Shown here: piece by piece, positions 44,506-54,463 of the stretch
Layout of the letters: every line of letters begins with the position of its first letter
How positions within the stretch are numbered: position 1 is the first letter of the stretch
Program-made: the position numbers and the translations under genes
Notes under the pieces: generated by a model
Seen by the model: the letters and a program-made list of their open reading frames with translations, nothing else
Told to the model about the DNA's origin: nothing
Databases searched by the model: none
NCBI RefSeq assembly: GCF_900637195.1
Contig: NZ_LR134356.1
Span: 3,472,001 to 3,536,000 of the forward strand
Direction: 5' to 3'
Length of the DNA: 64,000 nt
Origin: Mycolicibacterium aurum
Lineage (GTDB): Bacteria > Actinomycetota > Actinomycetes > Mycobacteriales > Mycobacteriaceae

Positions 44506-45138
44506 GTGCAGCGCGGACTACCGGTCCGGTCACCGACCGACCGGCGGCAACCTCAGAAGAGTGATCTGCGGCGCATCGCCATCCTGGAATCGCTGGACCA
44601 CCACCTCCGCGAATCAGGATTCGACAGACTGAACATCGCCGACGTCACCCGCCGTGCCGGTGTCACCCGATCGGCGTTCTACTTCTACTTCGAGAACAAG
44701 GCCGCCGCGGTGGCCGCCCTGCTCGAACCGATGTACGACGACGGCTTCCTGGCCGGCAACATCCTCACCGACACATCGCTGCCACCGCGCCGGCGCATCC
44801 ACGCGATGCTCGACGCCCTACTCGACACCGTCGACCAGCACCGCTACCTGCTGCAGGCCATGCTGGAGGCCAGAGCCACCAGCACAGCGATCCGGGACGT
44901 CTGGGACGACGCCCGGGACTCCTTCGTCCCGGCGGTGGCCGCCGTGATCACCTCCGAGCGTGCCGCCGGTCGCGCACCCCGCGGCGCACCTGCGGCGGTG
45001 GTGGCGAGCATGCTTCTGGAGTTCAACGACCGGCTACTCGAGCGCTACACCATCGGCGGCCGCCTGAGCAGGGCGGAGCTGGTCGCCGGTGCCGAGACCA
45101 TCTGGCTGGGCACCATCTATGCCACAAGCGAACAATGA
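44506..45138 (+). CDS. TetR-family transcriptional regulator
   Basis: A 210-residue regulator. The helix-turn-helix NIADVTRRAGVTRSAFYFYF is at about residues 44-63 and the C-terminal ligand domain resembles TetR_C groups (YLLQAMLEARA). The start GTG at 44506 fits the leaderless promoter just upstream. It overlaps the phosphotransferase ATG (ATGA), so both are one operon and probably respond to the same ligand. It is not part of the conserved cobalamin block and seems to be an insertion there. Confidence 0.88.
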   Translation: MQRGLPVRSPTDRRQPQKSDLRRIAILESLDHHLRESGFDRLNIADVTRRAGVTRSAFYFYFENKAAAVAALLEPMYDDGFLAGNILTDTSLPPRRRIHAMLDALLDTVDQHRYLLQAMLEARATSTAIRDVWDDARDSFVPAVAAVITSERAAGRAPRGAPAAVVASMLLEFNDRLLERYTIGGRLSRAELVAGAETIWLGTIYATSEQ

Positions 45139-46238
45139 GAGGCGATTTCGTGACCATTCCCCGTAGCCCATCCGACATCACACCGGCATGGCTGGGTTCG
45201 GTGCTCGGTACCGACGTCGCCGAGGTGGAAGTGTCGTCCATCGGCACGGGACAAACCGGCGCCACCTACCGCGTCACCGCGACCTATGCGCCCGAGGCGC
45301 AATCACCCACCCCGCCAGCGACTTTCGCCGTCAAGCTGCCGGCGCAGGACGACACCGTCCGGGAACGGGTGGCGCTGGGCTATCTGTCCGAGGTCGAGTT
45401 CTACTCCTCGGTGACCAACGACGTCGCCATCCCGGTTCCCGGCTGCTTCCACACCGAGATCGCGCCCGGCGGTACTGATTTCGTCCTCGTGCTGGCCGAC
45501 ATGGCTCCTGCGGAGCAGGGTGACCAGATCGCCGGGTGCTCACCGGCGGAGGCCGTGCTGGCGGTCGAGGCGCTCGCCGGACTGCACGGTCCCAGCTGGG
45601 GTGAGCGCCGCTTCTTCGATCTGGCATCCATCGTCATGCCCAAACCCGGCGACGAGGCGGCCGCCAAGGGCATGGGCGAGGTGTCGGTGATGGCCGCCGA
45701 CATCACGCTCGACAAGCTCGGCGCCTCGGTCAGCGAGGAGGACCGCGACACCCTGCTGACGTCGATGAGCCTGGTGACGCCGTGGCTGCTGGCCGAGCCG
45801 GACCGCTTCTCACTGATGCACGGCGACTACCGACTCGACAACCTGCTCTACGATCCGGACCGCACCCGCGTCACCGTGGTCGACTGGCAGACCATCGGCA
45901 TCGGCCTCCCGGCGCGCGACCTCGCTTACTTCACCGCCACCAGCCTGCTCCCCGACGATCGCGCGGCGGCCGAACGCGGACTCGTCGAGCGCTACCACGC
46001 GGCGCTGCTGACCCACGGCGTCACCGACTATGACGTCGAAACCTGTTGGCAGGATTACCGTCTGGGCGTGCTCCAGGCGCCGCTGCTCACCACCCTCGGC
46101 TATGCGTTCGCCTCGTCCACCGAGCGCGGCGACGAGATGATCCTGACGATGCTGCACCGCGGTTGCCGCGCCATCCGCGAGCTCGGGGCGATCGATCTGG
46201 TCAGGTCGTATCAGGCTTCGTCACCGACCACTGCGTGA
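45135..46238 (+). CDS. Aminoglycoside-phosphotransferase-like kinase
   Basis: A 367-residue protein-kinase-like phosphotransferase. The N-lobe Lys is in FAVKLPAQDD (about 65); the catalytic loop HGDYRLDNLLYD (about 230-241) has the Brenner motif with catalytic Asp and Asn; VVDWQTIG gives the metal Asp. The family in mycobacteria also includes acyl-CoA dehydrogenase-associated kinases, so an antibiotic role is not implied. The start overlaps the TetR stop (ATGA); GTG 45150 with an AGAGG site is an alternative. Its 3' end overlaps the convergent cobL by 38 bases. Confidence 0.86.
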   Translation: MRGDFVTIPRSPSDITPAWLGSVLGTDVAEVEVSSIGTGQTGATYRVTATYAPEAQSPTPPATFAVKLPAQDDTVRERVALGYLSEVEFYSSVTNDVAIPVPGCFHTEIAPGGTDFVLVLADMAPAEQGDQIAGCSPAEAVLAVEALAGLHGPSWGERRFFDLASIVMPKPGDEAAAKGMGEVSVMAADITLDKLGASVSEEDRDTLLTSMSLVTPWLLAEPDRFSLMHGDYRLDNLLYDPDRTRVTVVDWQTIGIGLPARDLAYFTATSLLPDDRAAAERGLVERYHAALLTHGVTDYDVETCWQDYRLGVLQAPLLTTLGYAFASSTERGDEMILTMLHRGCRAIRELGAIDLVRSYQASSPTTA

Positions 46239-47388
46239 CCGGCATCGCGGGACGCCACCCGGTGAACTCGCCCACCGGCTCGCCCCGATAGTGCTGGAAC
46301 CTGCGTAGTTCACCACCGTGCCGCGAACGCCACTGCACCAGAACTGCTTCGGATTCCGCGGTGACCACGTTGGCGACCAGTCTGCCGCCCGGCTTCAGCC
46401 GGTCCCAGCACGCGTCGAGCATGCCGGGCTGGCTGACGCCGCCGCCGATGAAGGTGACATCCGGCGCCGGCACGTTCGCGAACGCCTCGGGGGCGGCGGA
46501 CGTCGACTCGACGTGCACACCGAATGTGAGGGCATTCTGCGTGATTCGGGCGCGGCGGGTGGCATCGCGTTCGAAGGCGATGGCTCGGCAGCCCGTTCCG
46601 GCGAGGCACCACTCGACCGAGATGCTGCCCGACCCCGCACCCACATCCCACAGCAATTCGCCCGGGCGTGGCGCCAGCGCGGCGAGTGTGGCCGCCCGGA
46701 CCATCTGCTTGGTGATCTGATTGTCGTGGACGAATGCATCGTCGGGCAGCGCCCCGAACCGTCGCTCGTCCGGGAGGTAGCGCACCGCCATCACATTCAG
46801 CTTGTCGACATCCCCCGGCGGGCGGGCCGCCCACTCCCGCGCCGTCGATGACCGCCGTAATTCCCTTGGCCCACCCAGCTGTTCGAGAATCGTCAGCTCG
46901 GAGTCACCCCGTCCGGTGTCGGTGAGCAACCGCGCGAGCTCCGCGGGGGTCGAGCCGTCGCGGGACAGCACCACGGCCTGGCCACCACGGCGTACCGCCG
47001 TTCTCGCCTCGTGCCAGACCAGGCTGATGATCTCGGTGTCCTGAACCGACCACCCGACCCGCGAGCATGCCAGCGTCACCGACGACACATGGGGAAGCAC
47101 GGCGACCTTGTCATGACCGTAGCGCCGGATCAGGGTAGTCCCGATGCCATGCAGCAGCGGGTCACCGCTGGCCACCACGTGGACGTCGCCGCCGGCGTCC
47201 TCGAGCAGCGTGTCCAGTGCGGGCAGCAGCGGGCTGGGCCAGGTCCGCAACGTTGCGCCCACTGTGCCATCGAGCAGATCCAGTTGTCGACGGGAGCCGT
47301 AAATGACGGTGGCTCTGCGCAATTCATCTCGCGATGCCGGCGAAAGGCCGGCCATGCCGTCAGCGCCGATACCCACCACGACGATCAT
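46201..47388 (-). CDS. cobL: Precorrin-6Y C5,15-methyltransferase (decarboxylating) CobL
   Basis: A 395-residue two-domain enzyme that methylates C-5 and C-15 of precorrin-6Y and removes the acetate at C-12. The N-terminal domain begins IVVVGIGADGMAGLS and contains VHVVASGDPLLHGIG. The C-terminal domain has the SAM motif LLWDVGAGSGSISVEW after the NQITKQMVRAA linker. GGAGGG six bases before the ATG at 47388 fixes the start, although an in-frame ATG at 47406 overlaps the upstream stop. In M. tuberculosis cobK and cobM are adjacent; here the neighbours are a kinase and an SDR gene. Confidence 0.95.
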   Translation of the reverse strand: MIVVVGIGADGMAGLSPASRDELRRATVIYGSRRQLDLLDGTVGATLRTWPSPLLPALDTLLEDAGGDVHVVASGDPLLHGIGTTLIRRYGHDKVAVLPHVSSVTLACSRVGWSVQDTEIISLVWHEARTAVRRGGQAVVLSRDGSTPAELARLLTDTGRGDSELTILEQLGGPRELRRSSTAREWAARPPGDVDKLNVMAVRYLPDERRFGALPDDAFVHDNQITKQMVRAATLAALAPRPGELLWDVGAGSGSISVEWCLAGTGCRAIAFERDATRRARITQNALTFGVHVESTSAAPEAFANVPAPDVTFIGGGVSQPGMLDACWDRLKPGGRLVANVVTAESEAVLVQWRSRHGGELRRFQHYRGEPVGEFTGWRPAMPVTQWSVTKPDTT

Positions 47389-47394
47389 CGGTTT

Positions 47395-47400
47395 CCCTCC
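47395..47400 (-). promoter_or_regulatory. Ribosome binding site that fixes the cobL start
   Basis: GGAGGG on the minus strand, six bases before the ATG at 47388. It favours this start over the ATG at 47406. Confidence 0.7.
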
Positions 47401-47402
47401 GC

Positions 47403-48179
47403 TCATCGCGGCAACCTCCGCCACACCGCACGCGGCATCAGGCGGAAGGCCACCGCCAGCAGCGACAGCGACGCCGGCACCCACACCGTGCGCCTGCCCT
47501 TGCGCAACGCCGTCATTGTCGCGTCGGCAACCTGCGCGGGGGTGCTGGACAGGGGCGCGGGCGTCATCCCCGCCGTCATCCGCCCGACCACGAAGCCCGG
47601 TCGCACCAGCAGAAGGTGCACACCGGAACCGTGCAACGCATCGGCGAGCCCGCTGCAGAACGCATCCAGGCCAGCCTTGGCCGACCCGTAGACATAGTTG
47701 GCGCGGCGGGCCCGCACCCCGGCGACCGACGAGAACGCAACAAGAGTGCCCGTGCGCTCACGCCGCATCGTGTCCGACAGCACCGTCAGCAGGCTGACCT
47801 GGGCCACGTAGTCGGTGTGGGCGATCGCGGCGGCGTGCCCGGCGTCCGCCTCGGCGCGGGCCTGGTCACCGAGAATCCCGAAGGCGAGCACCGCGGTGCC
47901 GATCGGACCGTGGTCGGCGACGATGGCGTCCACGACAGCACGATGCGACCCCAGATCGTCGGCGTCGAACCCGACGGAGTGCACCGATGCCGCACCGGAT
48001 CGTCGCAACTCGGCCAGCTCGGCGTCCAGATCGCCGGGCCGACGGGCCGCCAGCACCACCGACGCACCCGGCGCCAGGCGCCGCGCCAATTCCATCCCGA
48101 TCTCGCTACGTCCGCCGAAGACGACCAGCAGTTCCCCCGGAGTTCCCGATCGACGGCTCGCGCCGTTCGTGTCTTCCAC
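47403..48179 (-). CDS. DprE2-like short-chain reductase (Rv2073c type)
   Basis: A 258-residue SDR. The cofactor motif is [10 protein letters not shown] (about 21-30), an unusual form also seen in DprE2, the arabinose-forming reductase of cell wall synthesis. The catalytic residues are in [20 protein letters not shown] (Ser, Tyr and Lys in place). A final [10 protein letters not shown] and [10 protein letters not shown] also parallel DprE2. The substrate is not known. The start is the GTG at 48179. It lies just upstream of cobL and is divergent from the F420 protein gene at 48214, as Rv2073c and Rv2074 are. Confidence 0.88.
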   Translation of the reverse strand: MEDTNGASRRSGTPGELLVVFGGRSEIGMELARRLAPGASVVLAARRPGDLDAELAELRRSGAASVHSVGFDADDLGSHRAVVDAIVADHGPIGTAVLAFGILGDQARAEADAGHAAAIAHTDYVAQVSLLTVLSDTMRRERTGTLVAFSSVAGVRARRANYVYGSAKAGLDAFCSGLADALHGSGVHLLLVRPGFVVGRMTAGMTPAPLSSTPAQVADATMTALRKGRRTVWVPASLSLLAVAFRLMPRAVWRRLPR

Positions 48180-48200
48180 GGTTGCGATTATGTCCTGCGC

Positions 48201-48206
48201 TAGCGT
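48201..48206 (+). promoter_or_regulatory. Candidate leaderless -10 box
   Basis: TAGCGT fits TAnnnT and ends seven bases before the ATG at 48214, with no ribosome site between. It probably drives a leaderless mRNA of the F420 biliverdin-reductase-like gene. Confidence 0.5.
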
Positions 48207-48213
48207 GGTGCCG

Positions 48214-48627
48214 ATGGCCAAGGCAACGACACGACTCACCAGTGACGCCCTGGCGTTTCTCACCGAGCGCCATCTGGCGATGCTGACCACGCTGCGTTCG
48301 GACAAGTCGCCCCACGTGGTGGCGGTCGGGTTCACCTTCGACCCGGCCACCCACATCGCCCGGGTCATCACCACCGGAGGCTCGCAGAAGGCGGTCAACG
48401 CCGACGAGCGCGGGGTCGCAGTGCTCAGCCAGGTCGACGGTGCCCGCTGGCTCTCGCTGGAAGGCAAGTCGACGGTCAACACCGACATCGAGGCGGTTCG
48501 GGATGCCGAGTTGCGGTACGCGCAGCGCTACCGCACCCCCCGGGCCAATCCGAAGCGGGTGGTCATCGAGGTCCGCATCGAGCGGGTGCTGGGCTCCTCC
48601 AGCCTGCTGGACCGCAGCGAAGACTGA
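48214..48627 (+). CDS. F420H2-dependent biliverdin reductase-like protein (Rv2074 type)
   Basis: A 137-residue split beta-barrel protein. It is very close, from memory, to M. tuberculosis Rv2074, which uses F420H2 to reduce biliverdin to bilirubin: [20 protein letters not shown], then [19 protein letters not shown] and [13 protein letters not shown] are almost unchanged. The C-terminus [20 protein letters not shown] is also conserved. The start at ATG 48214 gives the same length as Rv2074. It is convergent with the peptidase gene, 7 bases away. Confidence 0.92.
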   Translation: MAKATTRLTSDALAFLTERHLAMLTTLRSDKSPHVVAVGFTFDPATHIARVITTGGSQKAVNADERGVAVLSQVDGARWLSLEGKSTVNTDIEAVRDAELRYAQRYRTPRANPKRVVIEVRIERVLGSSSLLDRSED

Positions 48628-48634
48628 GCGCCGA

Positions 48635-49765
48635 TCACAAGACCGGCACCACCACCAGGTCGTGGGGCCTGTTGTTGACCGACATCGCCCCGTCGGAGGT
48701 GACGATCACGATGTCTTCGATACGGGCGCCCCACTGCCCCGGGAAGTAGATGCCCGGCTCCACCGAGAACGCCATACCCTCCTGCAGCGGCAACGCGTTG
48801 CCGGCCACGATGTAAGGCTCCTCGTGCACGGACAACCCGATTCCGTGCCCGGTGCGGTGCACGAAGGCCTCGGCCAGTCCTTCGTCGGCGAGCACGTCGC
48901 GGGCAGCGGCGTCGACCTGTTCGGCAGTCACGCCGGGCCGAACCACCTCGACCGCGGCGCGCTGGGCGCGCTGGAGCACCGCGTAGCGCCGCGACACCTC
49001 GGGGTCGGGATCGCCGATGCTGTACGTGCGCGTCGAGTCGGAGTTGTACCCGGGATCGTAGGGACCCCCGATGTCGACGACCACGATGTCGCCGGCGCGC
49101 AATTCCCGATCCGAACATTCGTGATGGGGGTCGGCGCCGTGCGGCCCCGACCCGACGATGATGAATGCCACCTCTGAATGCCCTTCGGCGACAATGGCTT
49201 CGGCGATGTCTGCGGCCACATCGGCTTCGGTTCGGCCCGGCACCAGGAACTCGGGAACCCGTGCATGAACCCGGTCGATCGCGTCACCCGCCTTGCGCAG
49301 CGCCTCGATCTCCGCGGCGTCCTTGACCATGCGCAGTGTGCGCAGGACGTCGGTGGCCAACACCGGCACTTCGCCGAGGACATCGGCCAGCGGCAGCAGA
49401 TGCAGGGCCTGCATCGAGTCCGTCACCGCCACGGCGAACGGGGCCGCACCCGGAAGCGCCTCCGCGACCAGTTGGTAGGGATTGTCACCGTCGACCCAAT
49501 CCCGCACCGCGACACCGAGTTCCGGCACAGCTGAGTCCTTGAGCGAGGCCAGCTCCAGCCGCGGCACGATGATCGACGGATCGCCGTCGGCGGGCAGGAC
49601 CAGCGCGGTCAACCGTTCGAAGGTCTGCGCGCGTGAGCCCACGAGGTAGCGCAGGTCGTAGCCGGGGGTGATGACCAGCCCGGCCAGCCCCGCGTCGGCG
49701 GCAGCCCGCGCCGCGGCTGCCATCCGCGTGGCGTAGACGTCTGTGGGAAAACGACGGTCCGTCAT
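48635..49765 (-). CDS. pepE: Xaa-Pro dipeptidase/aminopeptidase PepE (M24 family)
   Basis: A 376-residue cytoplasmic metallopeptidase that cleaves Xaa-Pro bonds. The N-terminal creatinase-like domain ends near residue 155. The pita-bread domain has the five metal ligands: Asp in VVVDIGG, Asp in GYNSDST, His in [10 protein letters not shown], Glu in VEPGIYF, and Glu in GARIED. The start at ATG 49765 follows a GAAGGA site and a TAGCCT -10-like box. Synteny fits Rv2089c. Confidence 0.94.
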   Translation of the reverse strand: MTDRRFPTDVYATRMAAAARAAADAGLAGLVITPGYDLRYLVGSRAQTFERLTALVLPADGDPSIIVPRLELASLKDSAVPELGVAVRDWVDGDNPYQLVAEALPGAAPFAVAVTDSMQALHLLPLADVLGEVPVLATDVLRTLRMVKDAAEIEALRKAGDAIDRVHARVPEFLVPGRTEADVAADIAEAIVAEGHSEVAFIIVGSGPHGADPHHECSDRELRAGDIVVVDIGGPYDPGYNSDSTRTYSIGDPDPEVSRRYAVLQRAQRAAVEVVRPGVTAEQVDAAARDVLADEGLAEAFVHRTGHGIGLSVHEEPYIVAGNALPLQEGMAFSVEPGIYFPGQWGARIEDIVIVTSDGAMSVNNRPHDLVVVPVL

Positions 49766-49772
49766 GTCCTTC

Positions 49773-49778
49773 AGGCTA
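49773..49778 (-). promoter_or_regulatory. Candidate -10 box of pepE
   Basis: TAGCCT on the minus strand ends seven bases before the ATG at 49765. The intervening bases GAAGGAC may also act as a weak ribosome site, so leadered and leaderless use are both possible. Confidence 0.45.
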
Positions 49779-49817
49779 ATCCCGGGCCGGTCGGGATGCC
49801 CTGGCAGGATGGCGCGC

Positions 49818-50780
49818 ATGACCCAAGATGCCCCGCTGGTGCTCCTCGACGGTGCGAGCATGTGGTTCCGCTCGTACTTCGGTATCCCGTCGTCGATCAC
49901 CGCGCCCGACGGTCGCCCGGTGAACGCGTTGCGCGGGTTCCTCGACGCCGTCGCCACGGTGATCACCCGCGAGCGCCCGGGGCGGCTGGTCGTGTGCCGC
50001 GACGACGACTGGCGCCCGCAGTGGCGCGTCGACCTCATCCCGTCGTACAAGGCGCACCGGGTGGAGCAGGAGAACCCCGGCGCGGCACCCGACGTCGAGG
50101 AGGTTCCCGACGAACTGACCCCTCAGGTCGACATGATCATGGAGATCCTCGATGCGTTCGGGATCGCGACTGCCGGTGCCCCCCAGTGTGAAGCCGACGA
50201 CGTGCTGGGCACGCTGGCCGGCCGCGAACGCCGCGACCCCGTGGTCGTGGTCAGCGGTGATCGCGACCTCTTGCAGGTGGTGCGCGACGAGCCGGTCCCG
50301 GTGCGGGTGCTCTATCTGGGTAAAGGGCTGGCCAAGGCCATCAAGTGGGGTCCGAGGGAAGTCGCCGACACCTACGGTGTGCCGATCGACCGGGCCGGTC
50401 CCGCATACGTCGAGTTGGCGCTGCTGCGTGGCGACCCGTCCGACGGCCTTCCCGGCGTGGCCGGTATCGGCGAGAAGACCGCGGCAACACTGCTGGCCCA
50501 ACACGGGTCGCTGGACAACATCGTCGCCGCCGCACAGGATCCGTCCTCGAAGATGCCCAAGGCGCAGCGGAACAAGCTGCTCGCCGCCGGCGACTACATC
50601 GACAAGGCCGGACCCGTCGTGCGGGTCGCCACCGACGCCGAGGTCGACTTCTCGACCGACAGCGACGAACTTCCGCTGGCCGCGCGCCACCCCCGCAAAG
50701 TCGTCGAACTCGCGGAGCGCTACGGCGTGTCGTCCTCGATCGGACGCCTTCAGTCGGCTCTGGACAAGCTCCCGAGCTAG
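49818..50780 (+). CDS. 5'-3' exonuclease (FEN/Pol I N-terminal domain-like)
   Basis: A 320-residue stand-alone 5'-nuclease, homologous to the nuclease domain of DNA polymerase I. Metal-site acidic residues are in [24 protein letters not shown] and VSGDRDLLQ. The helix-3-turn DNA-binding element [20 protein letters not shown] is present at about 214-233. The start is the ATG at 49818; ATG 49809 is an alternative. It corresponds to Rv2090. Likely role: flap or RNA primer removal in replication and repair. Confidence 0.93.
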   Translation: MTQDAPLVLLDGASMWFRSYFGIPSSITAPDGRPVNALRGFLDAVATVITRERPGRLVVCRDDDWRPQWRVDLIPSYKAHRVEQENPGAAPDVEEVPDELTPQVDMIMEILDAFGIATAGAPQCEADDVLGTLAGRERRDPVVVVSGDRDLLQVVRDEPVPVRVLYLGKGLAKAIKWGPREVADTYGVPIDRAGPAYVELALLRGDPSDGLPGVAGIGEKTAATLLAQHGSLDNIVAAAQDPSSKMPKAQRNKLLAAGDYIDKAGPVVRVATDAEVDFSTDSDELPLAARHPRKVVELAERYGVSSSIGRLQSALDKLPS

Positions 50781-50789
50781 CGGCCCGCC

Positions 50790-51611
50790 CTACTTCGGGC
50801 GGCCGACCTCATAGGTGCCGTTGTCGTCCTGGAATGTCACCGTGACCTGGCGCTTGGTGCCGTCGATGCTGACCTCGCACTCGAAGGTGTCACCCTTCTT
50901 CACCGTCGGGCTGACACCGCCGTTGCACACCACGTCGTTGACGTTCTTGGCTCCGTAGCCGTTGGTCTCGTCGGTGAGGATCTGCTCGACACCGCTCTGA
51001 GCGGCGGTGACGTCCAGCTTGGTGGTGACGAAGAAGCCCGGCTTCCAGAAGCCCAGCACCAGCACGACCGCGATGATCACGGCGGCGAGCAGGCCCAGGA
51101 CGGTACCGATCAACGCCATCGACCGTTTCGAGCCTTCCTCCGGTCCCGGTCCGGGGTATCCCGGACCGCCCGGATACTGGCCGTACTGCCCGGGCTGACC
51201 CGGCTGCCCGTACTGACCGGGCTGGCCGGGCTGGCCGTAGGCGCCCGGCTGACCATAGGCGCCCGGCTGGCCGTATCCACCGGGCTGGCCGTACTGGCCG
51301 GGGGGCGGATAGCCGGCGGGGGTGTACTCCGTGGGCTGCTGCTGACCGTACTGATCAGTCGCCGGATACTGCTGCGGGCTGTACGTGGGCGGCTGCTGCG
51401 ACGGTTGCTGGTACTGCGGATACTGCTGCGGCGTGTACGCCGGTGGCTGCCACGCCGGCTGCTCCGAGCCGGGAGCCTGCTGGCCGGCACCCGGGGTCGG
51501 CGGTTGCCACCCCTGGTTGGCCGCCGCATCGCCCGCCGGCTGGTCCGTACCGTGCTCGGGCTGCTGGCCCGGCCACGGCTGCGTCGGGTCGGAACCCTGC
51601 GGTCCGCTCAT
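50790..51611 (-). CDS. Membrane protein with Gln/Pro/Gly/Tyr-rich tail and DUF4333 domain
   Basis: A 273-residue protein (Rv2091c position). Residues 1-160 are a low-complexity cytoplasmic region of Q, P, G and Y with repeats such as [11 protein letters not shown] and YTPQQYP. One membrane helix follows at about 167-190, then an extracytoplasmic DUF4333 domain with two Cys (VVCNGGV and TFECEV) and the usual [20 protein letters not shown] pattern. I use the ATG at 51611 with AGGAGAG just upstream; an earlier in-frame start at 51632 is possible. Function is unknown. Confidence 0.85.
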   Translation of the reverse strand: MSGPQGSDPTQPWPGQQPEHGTDQPAGDAAANQGWQPPTPGAGQQAPGSEQPAWQPPAYTPQQYPQYQQPSQQPPTYSPQQYPATDQYGQQQPTEYTPAGYPPPGQYGQPGGYGQPGAYGQPGAYGQPGQPGQYGQPGQPGQYGQYPGGPGYPGPGPEEGSKRSMALIGTVLGLLAAVIIAVVLVLGFWKPGFFVTTKLDVTAAQSGVEQILTDETNGYGAKNVNDVVCNGGVSPTVKKGDTFECEVSIDGTKRQVTVTFQDDNGTYEVGRPK

Positions 51612-51685
51612 TTCTCTCCTTGCATCGTCCACGGCTGGTGCGCCCGCTCCTGCGCTTGTCTGTGGGGCCCCGCTGGCTCAACACA

Positions 51686-54463
51686 CTACCCGGCATCAAC
51701 AGCTACGACGCCGCGCCGAACGTCGTTGATTGCGCGTTTCGCGGTTGCCCGCAACGCCGGTGACGGTGCGGCGCTGCGCACCTGGTCGGCCAGATCCAGT
51801 ACCTGCCGGCACCACCGGACGAAGTCGCCGGCGGACATCGACGAGCCGCTGCCTGCGGCGTCCGACGCGGCGAGCGCCGACGTGAGGTCGCCCGTGCTGG
51901 CCCACCGATGGATGGCGACGACGAAGCCGGTGTCGGGCTCGCGACTGTAGGAGATCCGGTGCCGCTGCTCGTCTGCGCGCAGCTCCGACCACAATCTCCG
52001 GGTCTGATTGAGCGCGCGGCGCAGGCGCCCGGTCGGGATGTCGGACCCGTCGCCCGGGCCGTGCCCGTCGCGGCGCGACTCGTAGAGCACCGTGGACAGC
52101 GCGGCGGCCAGCTCGGCAGCGTCCAACCCCTCCCACACGCCGGCCCGGAGGCATTCGGCGACCAGCAGGTCGCTTTCGCTGTAGATGCGGGCCAGGACCC
52201 TGCCGTCGTCGGTCACCATCGGCGTGTCTGCACCGCCGGCACCGGTCTCGTCGACGGCGATGAAGCCCCGCTCGGTGAGCAGCACGACGATCCGGTCGAA
52301 GGTCTGGGCCAGCGAGTTCGTCGCCGCGGAGATCTTGGTGCGCACCTGGTCGTTGTCCCGCTCGATCCGCAGGTAGCGCTCGGCGGCGCGGGCCCTGTCC
52401 TCACGGTCGGGCAAGCTGTGCGCCCTGTGAGACCGCATCCGCTCACGAAGCGCCGCCAGTTCCGGGTCGACGTCGGGGTCGAGCTGGGGTCCGCTCCTGC
52501 GGCCCCGGGCCGAGGGCACATCGAGACCGGCAGCAGCCGACCGCAAGGCCGAGGCCAGATCACGTCGGGCCCGCGGGTTGCGGTGTTCGACCCGCTTGGG
52601 CAGCGTCATCTTGCCGATCGGCCCGGCGGCGCCCGAGTAGTCCGCCGACGAGATGCGACCGGCCCATCGGTGCTCGGAGAGCACCAGCGGGCGCGGGTCG
52701 TCGTCTTCGCGCGCGGGCTCGAGCACCACGGCCAGCCCGCCGTGCCTGCCGTGGGTGATGGTGATGATGTCCCCGCGCCGCAGCGCCGCCAGCGCGGTGT
52801 TGGTGGCCTGGCGTCGCTGCAGCCGCCCCGCCCGCGACTGTGCGCGTTCGCGTTCGGCGATCTGGGCCCGCAGCCGCACGTAGTCCAGGATCGGCGCGTC
52901 GTCGCCGCCGAGTTCAGCCGCGAGTTCGGCGAGCATGCGCTCACCGCGCTCGACACCGCGCACCAGCCCGACGACCGATCGGTCCGCCTGGTACTGGGCG
53001 AAAGACCGCTCCAGCAGCGTGTGCGCCTGAGCGGGCCCCATCTGGTTCACCAGATTGATGGTCATGTTGTAGGTCGGCGCGAACGAACTGCGGAGCGGGA
53101 ACGTCCTGGTCGACGCCAGTCCGGCGACTTCGGCCGGGTCGACGTCCGGGTTCCACAGCACCACCGCGTGTCCCTCGACGTCGATCCCGCGGCGGCCTGC
53201 CCGGCCGGTCAGCTGCGTGTACTCCCCCGGCGTCAACGGCATGTGCTGCTCGCCGTTGTATTTGACCAAGCGCTCCAGCACCACAGTCCGGGCCGGCATG
53301 TTGATGCCCAGAGCCAGTGTCTCCGTGGCGAAGACAGCCTTCACCAGACCAGCGGTGAACAGCTCCTCCACGGTGTGCCGGAACGTCGGCAGCATGCCCG
53401 CGTGGTGGGCGGCCAAGCCGCGCAGCAGCCCTTCGCGCCACTCGTGGAAGTCGAGCACGATCAGATCCGAATCGGCGAGATCGGCCGTGCGACGGTCCAC
53501 GATCTCGGCGATGCGTGCCCGTTCTTCGGCGGTGGTCAGCCGCAGCGAGGAACGCAGACACTGTTTGACCGCGGCGTCGCAGCCGGCCCGGGAGAAGATG
53601 AACGTGATGGCGGGCAGCAGCTCACTCTGCTCGAGCACCGTGATCACGTCGGGCCTGCCGGGAGTCCGGTACAGGTTGGGCGGGCGGCCCCCGCGCCCAC
53701 GACCTCGCGGCTGCCAGTCGGCCAGCCGTTCGGCTTCCCGCCGATGCGCGATGTGACGCAGCAGCTCGGGGTCGACGAGCAGATTCCGGTGCGCCGGTCC
53801 GGACATCCGATAGTCGAACAGGTCCAGGAGCCGCTTGCCCACCATGACGTGCTGCCACAGGGGTACCGGGCGGTGTTCGTCGACGACGACGGTCGTGTCG
53901 CCGCGCACCGCCTTGATCCAGCCGCCGAATTCCTCGGCGTTGCTCACCGTCGCCGACAGACTGACCAACCGGACGTCCTCGGACAGGTGCAGGATCACCT
54001 CTTCCCAGACCGCGCCGCGCATGCGGTCGGCGAGGAAATGCACCTCGTCCATCACGACGTAGGAAAGTCCGTGCAGTGCAGGCGAATCCGCGTAGAGCAT
54101 GTTGCGAAGCACCTCGGTGGTCATCACGACCACGTCGGCGTCACCGTTGATGGACTGATCGCCGGTGAGCAGACCGATGCGCTCCGCGCCGTACCGGCGC
54201 ACCAGGTCGCTGTGCTTCTGGTTGCTCAGCGCCTTGATCGGTGTGGTGTAGAAGCACTTCCGCCCGGCGGCCAGTGCGAGGTGCACCGCGAACTCGCCGA
54301 CCACCGTCTTGCCCGCGCCGGTGGGCGCACACACCAGGACGCCGTGCCCCTGGGCCAGCGCCTCGCAGGCACGGCGCTGGAAGCCGTCCAGCACGAAGGG
54401 CAGTTGCGCGGTGAACTCGTCCAGCGCTCCGCCCGGCGCGGCCGGCTCAGGTTGCTTCGTCAT
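51686..54463 (-). CDS. helY: ATP-dependent Ski2-like RNA helicase HelY
   Basis: A 925-residue superfamily 2 helicase. Walker A APTGAGKT at 46-53, motif II DEVH at 139-142, SATVSN (motif III), and the later motifs GINMPART and [10 protein letters not shown] are all present. The C-terminal region contains the DSHCT domain of Ski2/Mtr4-type helicases. It probably acts in RNA turnover. The start ATG overlaps the tatC end by 17 bases, so both are in the tatA - tatC - helY operon. The long open frame on the opposite strand is only a codon-bias shadow. Confidence 0.95.
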   Translation of the reverse strand: MTKQPEPAAPGGALDEFTAQLPFVLDGFQRRACEALAQGHGVLVCAPTGAGKTVVGEFAVHLALAAGRKCFYTTPIKALSNQKHSDLVRRYGAERIGLLTGDQSINGDADVVVMTTEVLRNMLYADSPALHGLSYVVMDEVHFLADRMRGAVWEEVILHLSEDVRLVSLSATVSNAEEFGGWIKAVRGDTTVVVDEHRPVPLWQHVMVGKRLLDLFDYRMSGPAHRNLLVDPELLRHIAHRREAERLADWQPRGRGRGGRPPNLYRTPGRPDVITVLEQSELLPAITFIFSRAGCDAAVKQCLRSSLRLTTAEERARIAEIVDRRTADLADSDLIVLDFHEWREGLLRGLAAHHAGMLPTFRHTVEELFTAGLVKAVFATETLALGINMPARTVVLERLVKYNGEQHMPLTPGEYTQLTGRAGRRGIDVEGHAVVLWNPDVDPAEVAGLASTRTFPLRSSFAPTYNMTINLVNQMGPAQAHTLLERSFAQYQADRSVVGLVRGVERGERMLAELAAELGGDDAPILDYVRLRAQIAERERAQSRAGRLQRRQATNTALAALRRGDIITITHGRHGGLAVVLEPAREDDDPRPLVLSEHRWAGRISSADYSGAAGPIGKMTLPKRVEHRNPRARRDLASALRSAAAGLDVPSARGRRSGPQLDPDVDPELAALRERMRSHRAHSLPDREDRARAAERYLRIERDNDQVRTKISAATNSLAQTFDRIVVLLTERGFIAVDETGAGGADTPMVTDDGRVLARIYSESDLLVAECLRAGVWEGLDAAELAAALSTVLYESRRDGHGPGDGSDIPTGRLRRALNQTRRLWSELRADEQRHRISYSREPDTGFVVAIHRWASTGDLTSALAASDAAGSGSSMSAGDFVRWCRQVLDLADQVRSAAPSPALRATAKRAINDVRRGVVAVDAG

